From NCBI GenBank assembly GCA_024699855.1, contig JAMPIQ010000001.1, positions 8,990,001 to 9,054,000 on the forward strand: a DNA stretch of 64,000 bases, in the 5' to 3' direction. This DNA is from Aphelenchoides besseyi. Its lineage: Eukaryota > Nematoda > Chromadorea > Rhabditida > Aphelenchoididae. A program made the position numbers and the translations under genes. Below the pieces are notes generated by a model that was given only the letters and a program-made list of their open reading frames with translations, did no database searches and was not told the origin of the DNA. Shown here one piece after another: positions 30,491 to 41,342 of the stretch; within the stretch, counting starts at the first letter, position 1; each line of letters begins with the position of its first letter.

Positions 30491-31078
30491 TGAAGCAGTA
30501 AACAATTGGTTACAAGCATTGATATTGTTGTCATATTATTCTTGACCCAATTTGTTCACACAAAATTAGCGATTGTTGTAAAGATAAGATCTAGTTCTAA
30601 CTATTAAGACAGGAATCTCACTAATGAAACAACTATGAACAAGAATAATAGTTTCCGGGCACTTATGAATGTAAATCAAGATCATTAACACGCATTTTCG
30701 AGTTGGTTGCTGTGAACATCGCACTGATCAGCTTGCTTGTTTTCAGATTCATTCTATGCCCACCTCTTTGTCCTTGGGGTTTGTGTTGTGGGGGTCTCCA
30801 GAGTGTGTAATTGACCTTCTAACACCGTTTGATGCCAACGGCTTTCGAGCGTCGTGCAGCCATCTTTCGACCACCACTAATCCCGACGATTACTCATTCA
30901 CAATCGATTTCAATAGATGTCGATGAGTGTGCAGAAGCCGTGAGAGCATTTCCACTTTCGGTGCTCGGTAATTGGTAGAAAAGCTGCGTAGTGTCCACCC
31001 AAAATTGAGTGTCCAGCAGTCGAATTATTGGCAATCTTCGTCGCTGCGTTAAATATTCGCACAACAACCCAGTTAATT
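30491..31078. other. Intergenic region left of the Tc1/mariner-like element
   Basis: About 590 bp with no credible ORF. Contains a G/C-richer patch near 30770-30880. Nothing recognised. Confidence 0.35.
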
Positions 31079-31080
31079 TA

Positions 31081-31855
31081 CAGGGTGTCTCAGCCAAAAG
31101 TCCGATTTTCGCGAGCTTATTACTCCGTTGTTAATAAACCGTTTTTGATGCGGTTTTTTGTATTCAGTAGCCAGTTCCTGGAAATTTTGTTTCTTATCAT
31201 TTGTCTGTTAGAATTCCAGTCAGAATTCATCGAAAAATGAAAAATTCTGAAGTGACAGCTTTTCCGATCAATCAAAATTTCATTCTTCTTCGTTTGTTAC
31301 TTGCTGTCATGAGTTGGTCACCCCAAGAAAAGGCATTTTGTGTTCTTGAGTTTGCCATGTGCAAAAGTCCGAGGACTGTTCAGCGCCGTTTTCGAAGTCA
31401 CTACGATCTTGCTGTTCGTGCGCCTGTTCCCGATGCTAAGAATTTTGCGCGTTGGGTGAACGAGTTTTTGGAGCGCGGTCACTCCAACAGGCAACAAAGA
31501 GAAAATTCACGGTTTGTCTGGTTTTCGTTCTTTATCTCTTTGTTTCTTAGCACGGCGCGTACGGAGGATACGGTAGCAGAGGTTCTGCGCTCGATTCGTG
31601 AAGATCCGAACCAGTCTGTTCGCGCACTTGGACTTGCTGTAGGGATTTCCAAAGACTGTTCACCGTATCTTGAAAGTGAGTTTTTTTTGTTCTTTTTAAC
31701 CTGCTTGAAATCCTCAGGATTCGAATTTTCATCCTTACAAGATGAGGATCATTCAGGAATTGACACCCGCTAATTTCGAAAGTCGCATCAAAAACGGTTT
31801 ATTAACAACGGAGTAATAAGCTCGCGAAAATCGGACTTTTGGCTGAGACACCCTG
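31081..31855 (+). mobile_element. Tc1/mariner-superfamily element, internally deleted
   Basis: Perfect 72-bp terminal inverted repeats (31081-31152 and 31784-31855) starting CAGGGTGTCTCAGCC, each flanked by TA (31079-31080, 31856-31857), the superfamily's target duplication. Total 775 bp. The interior encodes only the N-terminal DNA-binding part of a transposase, so the copy cannot mobilise itself. The identical repeats suggest recent insertion or spread by a related autonomous copy elsewhere. Confidence 0.95.
31237..31773 (+). pseudogene. Transposase N-terminal fragment (DUF4817-type helix-turn-helix)
   Basis: Open region with 'SWSPQEKAFCVLEFAMCKSP' and 'RTVQRRFRSHY', 'ARWVNEFLERG', then after a 39-nt GT-AG segment 'TARTEDTVAEVLRSIRE' and 'SVRALGLAVGISK': the double HTH of IS630/Tc1-like transposases. 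A one-base frame change follows ('..TVHRILK' is in another frame), then after a second GT-AG segment 'HPYKMRIIQELTPANFESR', where the copy ends in the terminal repeat. The DDE catalytic domain is missing. The two intron-like segments match host introns in size and ends, unusual for this superfamily. Confidence 0.85.
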
Positions 31856-32052
31856 TAGAATATCTAGTCGCTGATCAAACAAAAATACCTTAGAAGGCTC
31901 TCGACTAAGTAAAAAGATACAACGTTCGACGAAAACATGTCACTAACTTGACAACTTTGCCGATGGTCTCAAGAAGATCGCCAAAAGTCGGCATTTGAAG
32001 TTGCGAGCAGTCGGCTTTCTGTTTCCGAATTCGTTTTTTTCTTTTGGCCAAA

Positions 32053-34520
32053 ATGTCCGAAAACAAACCGGCGACTTTCACCAACCAAGCGAAACGTCGA
32101 AATTCGGTAAGCTACAATTCAGTTCGCAGTATTCCGATCGTTTAGATTCTGAAAGTTCGGAACCCGGAAGCAAGTGATGAGAAGCACAGCGGAGACGACT
32201 GGCTCAAGACGTTGGTTGATGAAACGGATGCCAACAACATGACTAGAAACAAGCGAGTTTCCTTTCATCAGCGAATCGTTCAGTGAGTTCATCCACTGGC
32301 TTCCGACCTTCGTGTTTAGACGCTTCGATAGCAATGGAGTTTTCAATCAGGAACAACATTGGTCGAGTTTGTCGAGTGTCTCCACAACCGAAGAAATGAC
32401 TCGTGAACAGAAGACGAAGAATGAGGACCGAAAAGCGTTGGCACAAAAGAAGACCCGCAAGTCGTTGGGAAACGACGACACACAGAACTTCCTCAGTGGA
32501 ATCAACAAAGGTAACCAACCTACATGTACTTTTATGCGATCGATTTCACTGCAGGATCAACGTCATCAGCAAATTTGACCGGCCAGTTCGGACACCGAGA
32601 ATCACCGAACGAAACGATCTCCGATGACAACACTCAACTGCTTTTCTCCAAACCAAAAACATCGGAAACCACCGCATCAACGGCCTTCTTTTTCGAAGGA
32701 ATTCAACAGGGACGTGGCTCTCGACAGCCTTCTGTTGCACCCGAAAGAGTGCACGAGGATCCTGCTCCAGTAGGTTGATATCCACTTCTTTTGTTCCATT
32801 GTCTTTTCAGTTGGATGAGACGGACAAGACGGATCAACTATTCGAGAGTATTCTTCACGACAATCATCCAAACGAAACGATGCCTCTGGATCTCTCGATC
32901 ATTCCACCGTCCAATCCAAACTTCTTTTCTCCAAATCGAGAGCGTTAATCGGGTCGAAACTTTCGAAGGACCAACAAAATTCACGATGCCCGATGTGATT
33001 CCTGTCGCCGATCAAACTGTCCATCAAATTCAAGAGGAAGCCAACACCGAAGACTTTGAGTTGTACGCGTCAAGAAACTCACTCTTCATGACCACCAACC
33101 ACTCAGTTATTGGTGCGGTAGGTACCTCGCTTGTCGTCCTTTTACCTTCTCTAATGCAGGAAAAAGAAGAATCGCAAGTTGTGAACGACGAGCTGCCCGC
33201 ACGAATGGAGTTGGCGTTGACTTTGGATGAACGAAGTTTGAATCCAACGTTGATGATCGACGATGAGCAGTTTTGCAACGATTTCAATAAGGTGAGATTA
33301 AAAACGAGCGCATTAGATGTTTATGTTTAGACGGTTGATATAGGCGCTGAGGAGACCGAAGAAAGCGAAGAAGCTGCGAAAGAAGCAGCTCAAAACAAGA
33401 ACCATCGACAATCACACGTCGGGAATCGAACTCACGTTGTTCAGTCGCCAGTGATCAAACCACAACGTCTCAACGATCAAACGATTACGTCTCCGGCGAC
33501 CTACGTGGTTCCTTCGCCTGTCAACAAGCCGAATCGACTGGAAGAATCGTCAGTCACGGACAACGATTCGAACTCAACTCTCTACAGATCTAACGAACCA
33601 AGTCGATCGGCAGACGACACTTTAAATCAATCGACATGCCCGCCCTTGAAACAACTTCGGATCTCTCACGACGATTCCGCATCAACGAAATCGATTGCGA
33701 TCCCAACTTCACTCCAACAAACTCCAAATCGTAGTGGACGTAAAAGTCAGTTGCATGTCTCAATTCACGAACCGACAGCTGATCTCCAACCGACTCCCGT
33801 TCCTCATTCACATCGTCAAATACTCAATGCCTTCAGCCAGAATCGTTTCACTCCACGACCACTATTCCCGGAAGTTGCAGCAACGCCGTTGAATCGTCGA
33901 GTTCCGCAAACGCCGTTGAATTTCATCACGGGATCGGCACTTCGTTTGACTGGAACTCCCGTTCATCGAAATGTCAACGAATCGAATTTGATCTTCGGTC
34001 CCGTCAAATTGAGGTGCATCGACGCAATCAATTGGGCTCAAGAACCGTTGCCACCACCAATTGAACGAAAACCGTCGATCTACGTGCCATTGCCGATCGA
34101 CCAGCGTTGCGATTTGAACGATCCACGATCCAAAGACTCGGATTGGTTGAAAGCTCGTGAGTTTCTTGATTCGAGAAGTCGATTCTTTTTGTCGATTCAG
34201 AGCGTATGGTTGTTCGTGTGATCAACAAGTTCGAAGGGGATATGCGTTTGGCTCGAGATCACATCGTCGAATTGCACGCGAAACACGTCCAGAAGATCAC
34301 ACCTCTTCATGAGCGCTCGATGAAATCACTCGAACAACTGAGACAACTGGAGAACAAGTACGAACAACGATGGACCTTCCGCAACCAACTGATCGAAGGA
34401 ATTCGAAAGAAGAAGGACGAACAAAATACGAAACATATTTCGGACATAAAATGTCGATTAGCCGAAGCTCTGAAGCAATTCCAATCCGATTGGTCTCTTT
34501 TTGAAAACTATCCAATTTGA
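32053..34520 (+). CDS. KNL1: Kinetochore scaffold KNL1 (Spc105/Spc7)
   Basis: Scaffold of the KMN network that recruits PP1 and the Bub checkpoint proteins. Both PP1-docking motifs lie within the first 60 residues: SILK ('RRNSILKVRNPE', split by an intron) and RVSF ('NKRVSFHQRIV'). A long, Ser/Thr/Asn-rich unstructured middle follows with degenerate MELT-like pieces ('ARMELALTLDE', 'TMPLDLSIIPP'). The C-terminal part is coiled coil ('HVQKITPLHERSMKSLEQLR', 'EQRWTFRNQLIEGIRKKKDE') as in the Spc7 domain. An N-terminal pairing of SILK and RVSF is diagnostic. Near 32948-32972 the frame shifts; a 25-nt GT...AG segment would restore it, otherwise there is an indel. Start is the first Met before the SILK exon. 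Confidence 0.88.
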
Positions 34521-34740
34521 CTTTTTCTATATTTCTGCTATTTTTAATGGACAATAAAGAAGTAAATGACCTTACACACATTCGATCAGTTAGTAACAAA
34601 TGCTCGACCTATTGAACCCTCAAACAACGTTATGCAAAACTACTGAAACATTCAAATGGACAAGAAGATTCATTTTGGGCCCACTTTTTCGAACTGAACG
34701 TTTCGTTCGATTATTGAAGTGCGAACGTGAATCTGACGAC

Positions 34741-36079
34741 ATGAAGGGCTGGACCGCTGCGTTCACCTTTTCGCTCATGTGTGGACTGCTGATTGGCCAA
34801 ATGAAGTGAGTTCGAAGACCATGGAATCATGTCCAAACTGGTGTTCTAGTGACGGCCAACTGTCGATACTAGAAACCGTCTTCGACGGCAATTCGACTGA
34901 AAAACAACTCAAGGACATGGAGGATCAACAGGTTTATTGAACACACAAACTTCAGTTCTAATTTGAAATTCCATCTGAAGGATTCAACACGTCGACTGAG
35001 ATTGTGAATTCGACCATGACCACTACGCAATTACCATCGACTAAAACCACGACTGACGGAACGAATGGAACAACCGCGGAAACCAATGGGACGTCCACTG
35101 AGCATGTCATCACTTCTTCGACGATTTCACCGAATGAGACCACCGTACCGACTGCGAATAGAACTGAAACGGCAACTCCGACCATCACGACCGAACAGCC
35201 ATCGAACGAAACGACTACCGGTGCGAACATCACAACGACTTTGCAGCCAAGCACTAGTAGCAATATCACAACTACTATCCAACACAACACCACTCTTCCA
35301 AGCTCTACTACGGTTGTAACTTCCACGACTACTCCGGAAACGACCACATCAACAAGCTCTTCGACTAAATCAACCACCTCACCTCCGCCTTTGCCAGTAA
35401 GTGAAAGCAGTCAACCCACTCACGAGACTTCAGACTGCAAAGCCGCCAACTTCAGAACCGTCAAGCAAAACCGAAGAAGAGTGAGTGCCCGAAATGGAAA
35501 TAACTTCGATCTTTCAGCTCGAACACCACTCTAATCATCATTATTGTTGTTGCGGTAGTTGTCATTTTGGTGATCAGTTCGGTTTGTTTTCTCGTTTTTG
35601 TTCTCATCCGCCGTTCCAATCGTCGTGCCCAACCAGCACCCACTCAAACGGGCACTACCACCGTTACTGCAAGTAAAACTCCCGCTTCTCAATTGAACAA
35701 TCGTCCACGTAATGCGCTTCCCATTCCATCTCAACCGTCGTTCTTTAATGCCGAAGTGTTGCCAGCGAGCAAATTCAAACATCGTGGAGTTGTGGTCCTC
35801 TCAAGCGACGAACAAACCATGATTCCGGTGAGTTCTCTGTCAACCAACCGTTCTATTCAATCGACTCAGCCGCACAGCGAAGAGGAGACAACCACCGACT
35901 TGCAATCGATCGGACCGAACGAACCGCAAATTGTTTTCGACGATACGATGAACGAAGTTCATGATATTGGTTCTGAAGTTAAGATCGTCATGAAGAACGG
36001 AAAACCGTTGCCTCGCGAAGCATCAAAAACTGCTCGCAAGAAATCGGATGTCCATTTGAAGGCCATTCGTGAAGACTGA
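34741..36079 (+). CDS. Mucin-like type I membrane protein (DIGSEV family)
   Basis: Signal peptide MKGWTAAFTFSLMCGLLIG; an ectodomain of about 130 residues that is mostly Thr and Ser with many N-x-T sites (dense O- and N-glycosylation expected); an intron at about 35399-35432; a membrane helix 'LIIIIVVAVVVILVISSVCF' from about 35531; then a cytoplasmic tail ending 'IVFDDTMNEVHDIGSEVKIV' and a basic stretch. The FDD..NEV.DIGSEV motif and the topology match the gene at 20059-22039, so the two form a family not known to me. One exon junction (about 34930-34985) could not be resolved in frame. Likely a cell-surface or cuticle-facing protein; function unknown. Confidence 0.78.
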
Positions 36080-36703
36080 CATTCTCAATAAACATTTCAC
36101 TTGACATTGGATATCAAAAGATGAAAATATTAAAAGATTTTTTTAACAATACTGTAACTATCAGGTTTAATTTGTCAGTTTGTCGTTATCAATGTCCGAA
36201 TTCTTTGCTACGAACATGTTCCATTGAGTCGTCAACTTGTCGTTTGCTACGTTTCTTCTGAGGTTCTTGTAAAGGACATTTTTGTTCGCAAGTAGCCGGC
36301 AAATAACTGAGGATAAATTTGTAGAAATCAATAATTAAACTAAAATTACAACCTGTTTCCTTTTATCATAATGGAAAAACAAACTGATTTGCATGCAACC
36401 CTTTGGACAATCGATTTACATCAAGTGTAGTGTTGTCCATGGTCTCAACGAGGGACAATCGTCGTATCCGTTCAATCTTGGGGAACAACCACAACAACTA
36501 CGAGTATTGATCGTAAATTTGTTTGCAGAAACTCTTCATGGCACGTGTAATACCACTTTTCATGTTTTTTATGAAAATGACAGATAATCAAATAGGTAAA
36601 TTTAAATTGCGTTTGCTATCTATCAGCTGGAAAACAAGTCAAAAAGTCAATTGACAATCGAGGGCTTATTTTAATAAAAGTAAACAATTAGATATACATA
36701 ACA
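36080..36703. other. Intergenic region left of duplicated block 2
   Basis: About 620 bp, AT-rich. Short Cys- and Lys-rich minus-strand reading frames exist (about 36180-36310 and 36430-36490) but do not join into a credible gene. ATTAAA at about 36672-36677 on the minus strand could be the poly(A) signal of ILVBL copy 2. Confidence 0.35.
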
Positions 36704-39568
36704 AACTAAACACTAATGCTGCCTTCTCGGAAGTTTGTCTTCCCGACCAGCGCGTTAACGAGCGTTGAGTCGCCGTTTCGTGTTCCTTCGATTGCCGACT
36801 TCAGAATCTCTTCCGTTTTCTCTTCGTTCTTTTCGTCCAACAAAACGCCCTTCGCAGCCAATGATTCGACAGTCTTCTCGTAGTGAGTAAACTGAAAGGA
36901 AGAATCAGTCAAGAAACACAGACAGAAAACTCACGTCCAAATCACAGGCAACTGCAGTTTTGAAGAAGGGAACTTGTTCTCGCGCTATTTGTGTCCAACA
37001 AGCATCGTTTCCAATCAGTGCAGCCACCGGCAACTTGTTTCGAACGAACGTGTCGAACTCGACGATCGAGTAGCCGGCCGAACCATCACCGTAGACAATC
37101 ACAACCGGACGATTGGGATACACGGTTTTTGCACCCAGAGCAAACCCGCCTCCAACTCCCAACGTTCCAAACGCGCCGGGATCCAACCATTGCAACGGAC
37201 CTCGTGGTCGCAGGATATACGCGGCACTTCCAACAAAATCACCACCATCAGCAACCAAAATTGCATCTTCGGGAATGACCTGCAAACTGAACTCTGGAGA
37301 TTGCGATGGGCCATCTGAATACCTTGTCCAGCTTGCCCAAAAGATTCAATGGATTGATTCCTCCATCTGCCGGTTTCTCTTCCATCTTCTTTTGATTTTT
37401 CCGTTCTGTCGCTTCGTTCCGTTCTCTTAATCGACGAATCCATTCGGCCGATGTCCCCGTCCACTTGTATCTGTCTTCCAATTCGTTTCGAACTGCAACC
37501 AAAGTGCTGGCAACGTCCGCTTGAAGAAGGTGATCTCCGTGCCAGAAGACGTCTGAATTCTGAAACAAACTCGTCAATCACGTGGATACTTCTGTGGTCG
37601 CCTTTTTTTGAGCAGCTTTTCATCTCGGTTGATGACAACGACCTTCGACTTTGTCGACAACAACTTCCCGTAGTCCAAACGAAAATCTGCCGCAGTTCCC
37701 GCCAAAATCACAAGATCCGCTTCTTCCAGCGCCGTTCGTCTGTTTTGCCTCATTTGTAGCTCCGATTTCTGGCCCAACAATCCTCGACACATTCCACTCA
37801 AATAGCACGGCAATCCCAATTCGTTGACTGTTTGCTGCAACTCCTTCGCTTTGATCGGTGGCAAAGTGGCTTGAGAACCCAAAAGCAAAAGCGGTCGTTC
37901 AGCTTCGGCGACGAGTTCAGCAACCGTCGTGACATCTTTGAGCGAGGCTCTGGGAACATCCACTGGAAGAGGACGAACAGATTGTGGTTCAAAAGCTCGT
38001 CCGAACTGCCAAGAAATGTGAGTCAGACAGTAAAAATTGTGCCATTTCTGTAACTCACTGATCAGAAGAGCGGTTTTGGATAACAGACCTGTCGAAGAGT
38101 GTTGGCGTTCGGAACAATGCAATCACGAAAAGCATTTTTGTAGGGATACAAGACATCGATCGGGAACTCAATGAAAACTGGACCCGGAGTACCCGATTGA
38201 GCAATTTGAATCGATTTCTGAACCACCGGTCCGATGTCTCTTAAACGCGTAATTCGAGCCGTGTGCTTACAAATGGACTTGAAGATCGAGAGCTGGTCGA
38301 TGTCTTGCAGTGCTCCTCGATCTTTCATCAACGTTGGAGCTGCACCGCCAATCAGCAACAACGGACTTTCGGCCATCTGTGCATTTTTGACCGCAGTGAT
38401 TGTGTTCGTTACTCCTAAACGCGTCAGTCAGTTCAACGTTGTCTCGGCTCCTCACCGGGTCCCGATGTCACGGCGGCCACTCCAATCGACTGCCTCAAGC
38501 GAGCAACCGCATCAGCGGCGTAGACGGTCGTTACCTCGTGTCTTGTGTCCACGATTCGAATTCCCAACGACTCACAAGCGACAATGATCGGAGAAATGTG
38601 ACCGCCGCATAACGTGAAAACCTCTTGAACTCCGTGCGCCTTCAGTGCTTCGGCAACCAACTCGCCGCCATGTCGTTTACTTTGCTCATCGACCTGAAGC
38701 AAAAACAACTTCAACTCGACTTCGACCACTTACTCGGAAGAAATCAGAAACCCAATGTTTATTGTGAGAAGAACGACCAAGAAACCTTTTGAGAGCGTGC
38801 ATTGCGAGACTGAAACATTTCGATCAGTTGGGTCTTTTAAAGGAGCGTGAGGGTGGAGAGCGATTTCTGGTCGAACAATTCGTTCACTTCGCTCGGCAAA
38901 ACAAAGAACGAACGAAGGTTTCTCTTCTTGCAATTAGCGAACAAACAAACGCAGTTCGCCAAAACGTTCAAGATCGCAATTAAGACCGAAAAGTTGGTCT
39001 TTCTAATCACAATAAACGCATTCACCTCCACGATCACTTGAACAATGCAGAACTAAAATGCAGAAGTGGAAGGCTCCAGCAGCAACTGGAAAAAAGAACG
39101 AAGGAAAAGAGAACGAGAGAAAATGAAAAGACAACGCGAACTTTCAACTCTGCGGTTCGCTCCAGCCCGTAAAACGCGTGGAAGTGGAAGGGAGCTCGGG
39201 GTTTAAAATCGACTGGTTCGTGAAGTGTAGTGTTTGGCGATGAGATGATCGATAGGGAGACACAAAAGCGCGAAAGTGCAAACTGAAGCTCCCGGGAAGG
39301 TCTGAGATCGGTCCACAGCTCTTCGGAGTTTGTGCCGCCCAGAAGGCGGACGTTCCAATGGACGTGATCCCGCACCAGAAAACATCCATGCTCATCGGCT
39401 GGACAAGAAGCATTCTCGGAATGTGGATCCAATAGCCGGTGATCGGAGCATGTTCGGAACTCGGGATCGGACAGCGATTTGAGTGCGATGATCATGAAAC
39501 CCAATTCAGACTACTCCGTTGCCAAAACTTTTTTCATTTTGTTGGTTGACAATGAAAACTGCGGTTGT
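36704..39568. repeat. Duplicated 2.86-kb block, copy 2
   Basis: Direct repeat of 14683-17546, about 22 kb away, one base longer overall (+2 in a T run, -1 in an A run). At the right end the sequence runs straight on into an intact signal-peptide exon (Met at 39552), whereas copy 1 breaks off after 17 coding bases. This flank is therefore the older one and the block most likely moved from here to 14.7 kb. Confidence 0.97.
36706..38802 (-). pseudogene. ILVBL: ILVBL copy 2, frameshifted
   Basis: Same exon structure, start (38802) and end (36706) as copy 1 and, apart from one run, the same sequence. In the coding run at 37603-37609 there are seven T (A on the coding strand) instead of five. The frame then reads '..[13 protein letters not shown]' and stops, removing the C-terminal ThDP-binding domain ('[14 protein letters not shown]'), without which the enzyme cannot hold its cofactor. 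No alternative splice at the following 30-nt intron restores the frame. The change lies in a homopolymer, so a sequencing or assembly error must be considered; if real, this locus is a very young pseudogene. Confidence 0.8.
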
Positions 39569-40514
39569 CGTCTTTCTTTTTTGGATTTTAAGTTCCGCTC
39601 AGAATGTTCCCGCTCCAGCATTCATTGTTGCTAATCCGTCATCCCGAAACTCGTTAATTCTTCGGACGCATGGAATAATCACGTCAACTAAAGGAAATGA
39701 ATCGAAATAGTGAGTTTGTATTGGCCATTCAATACAGATGTTTCAGTGTCTTTGATCGTGAGTTTATGTCAACAAGAAATCGAACAGACTTCCAATTGGC
39801 CCCGACTAAAGACTCCAAACTTCCCAACGGAATAGAAATCATTGTGAAAGTTTTGGAACAATATCAAGATTACGAGTAAGTTGACTTCTCTTGTAAACCA
39901 AAAACTTGATGTTCGGATTAATTTTGCAATTTGAACAAACGAAAATTGTTTTCCAACGTCACAACGAAACAAACTTTGTTACTCTCGATGGTAGTTATGA
40001 TTATTGGAGAACCAATCGAATCAATTTGTTTAGAGGAACAACTCGACACACAGCGAGCTTTTGTCTTCTCGTTGAATATTCTGCCCAACTCCGCGTTGTA
40101 CGTTGCAGCTGGACGTCAGAGATACTACAATCTGACTAAGAAGTTCACGTTTTTCGATCGCTTTGTTCAAAAGCTTCCCGTTCGCTTTGGCTTTGACATC
40201 AAAATGCCGGCAACCTCCGTTGTAGTTGTTTTCAAATTCGTAAGTTCACGAGTGGATCAGTAATCTGTTGAATTTTAGAGTGAAATCGTCGAACTCGAAA
40301 TTTCCAGTCGCTCAAAACAAAAAGCAGAGGATAAGAAGACAGACGACTTGGTTAATGGAATTGTTCCCGCTCTGTTGTATGTTTGCTTTTTTCGATCCTG
40401 AACTGTCTATGTTTTAGAATTGGAATTGTGCCTCTCGTTGTTGGGCTTTTGGTCATTTACCATTACACTCGAATTCGCACTCGTACTCCTCCAATGTCGA
40501 CCGTAACGGGCTGA
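39552..40514 (+). CDS. Type I membrane protein, unrecognised
   Basis: Signal peptide MKTAVVVFLFWILSSAQN, whose first 17 nt lie inside duplicated block 2. The ectodomain (about 200 residues over several exons) includes 'VFDREFMSTRNRTDFQLAPT', 'GIEIIVKVLEQYQDYE', an 'NET' site and a strand-rich stretch 'AFVFSLNILPNSALYVAAGR' with 'FVQKLPVRFGFDIKMP'. A Lys/Glu-rich juxtamembrane piece precedes the helix 'IGIVPLVVGLLVIYHYTRIR' and a very short tail ending TVTG (stop 40512-40514). The exon from about 39950 to 40060 has two competing frames, so the model there is uncertain. It is divergent from ILVBL copy 2. No family recognised. Confidence 0.65.
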
Positions 40515-40671
40515 ACAAACTCCGCAATCTTGAAACTTTGTTGTTAGATCGGAAATGAAGAGTTCACTTTGCATTTTTGTGGTTTGATTGGCTTTGTTTA
40601 TCTTTCGCTCATTCGTTCTTTTCGTTGTTCAGTTGACAGAACACCAGTTGTTCTACTGAGTACGTCACAGA

Positions 40672-41074
40672 ATGTTAAGTAAAATTGAACGTTACAATGA
40701 TGCTTGGTCATTGAAAATTTTCAGGTTTACAACAACTTTTTGCCATTGCTGTCAACGTTATTCGAACTCTCGTTCAGATCCTTAAAAGTTTCTTGGAGAC
40801 GATCGTTGGTGGCGAGAACAAAAACGCACGAAATGTGACGATGGACGAAGTCGATGATCTTGTTTACTGTATAAATGTGCTGTTTTAGCCTCAAGTCGTT
40901 AAACCATCTGCCGAAGTTCCGCATTCCAAACCGCTATCACCTTTCAGTCCGAACAATCTGACGTTGCCCACTCCGCCATCGACTCCAGATTTCGTTCGCG
41001 TCAATCCTCGTGATCCACATTATCAAACGCTGGCGATGTTTGGCAACGAAGATGTTTTCAAAAAGAAAGAGTAG
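40672..41074 (+). CDS. Small protein with hydrophobic N-terminus and Pro-rich tail
   Basis: Three exons (40672-40678, 40725-40861, 40889-41074) give 109 residues in one frame. The first 30 residues ('LQQLFAIAVNVIRTLVQILK') form an amphipathic or membrane helix; then an acidic linker, a Pro/Ser-rich part ('PLSPFSPNNLTLPTPPSTPD') and an end 'HYQTLAMFGNEDVFKKKE'. CAATAAA follows the stop directly. The start is a 7-nt first exon, chosen because it alone keeps frame with a Met; a longer upstream exon is possible. No family recognised. Confidence 0.55.
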
Positions 41075-41342
41075 GAAAGACAATAAACTCGTTTCATTTG
41101 TTTTTTATTTTCTTCTTTGAACAGGTACGAAAGAGACGTTTCAAACGGCTTCCACCCAACTGACGACGAGGTATAAGTAGCGGAGAAAATGAACGGCGAT
41201 TCTCTCCGGGAGCGAACGGAAAGATCGAAATTTTTCGAACTGAATTCATAGGAAGATCCAGTGGACAGTCAAAAGAGGTCAATTGGCCAACGAATTGAAT
41301 GACACTCATTTCGAATTGCTAAGAAAGTATACGCAAACCGTC

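Noticed and set aside
35004..35377. Long minus-strand open frame rich in Val opposite the mucin-like ectodomain
   Set aside because: It is the antisense of a Thr-codon (ACN) repeat, which reads as Val; the sense strand has signal peptide, N-x-T sites and a membrane helix.
36393..36587. 64-codon plus-strand ORF left of block 2
   Set aside because: No signal peptide, motif or splice support; neighbouring minus-strand Cys-rich frames also failed to form a gene.
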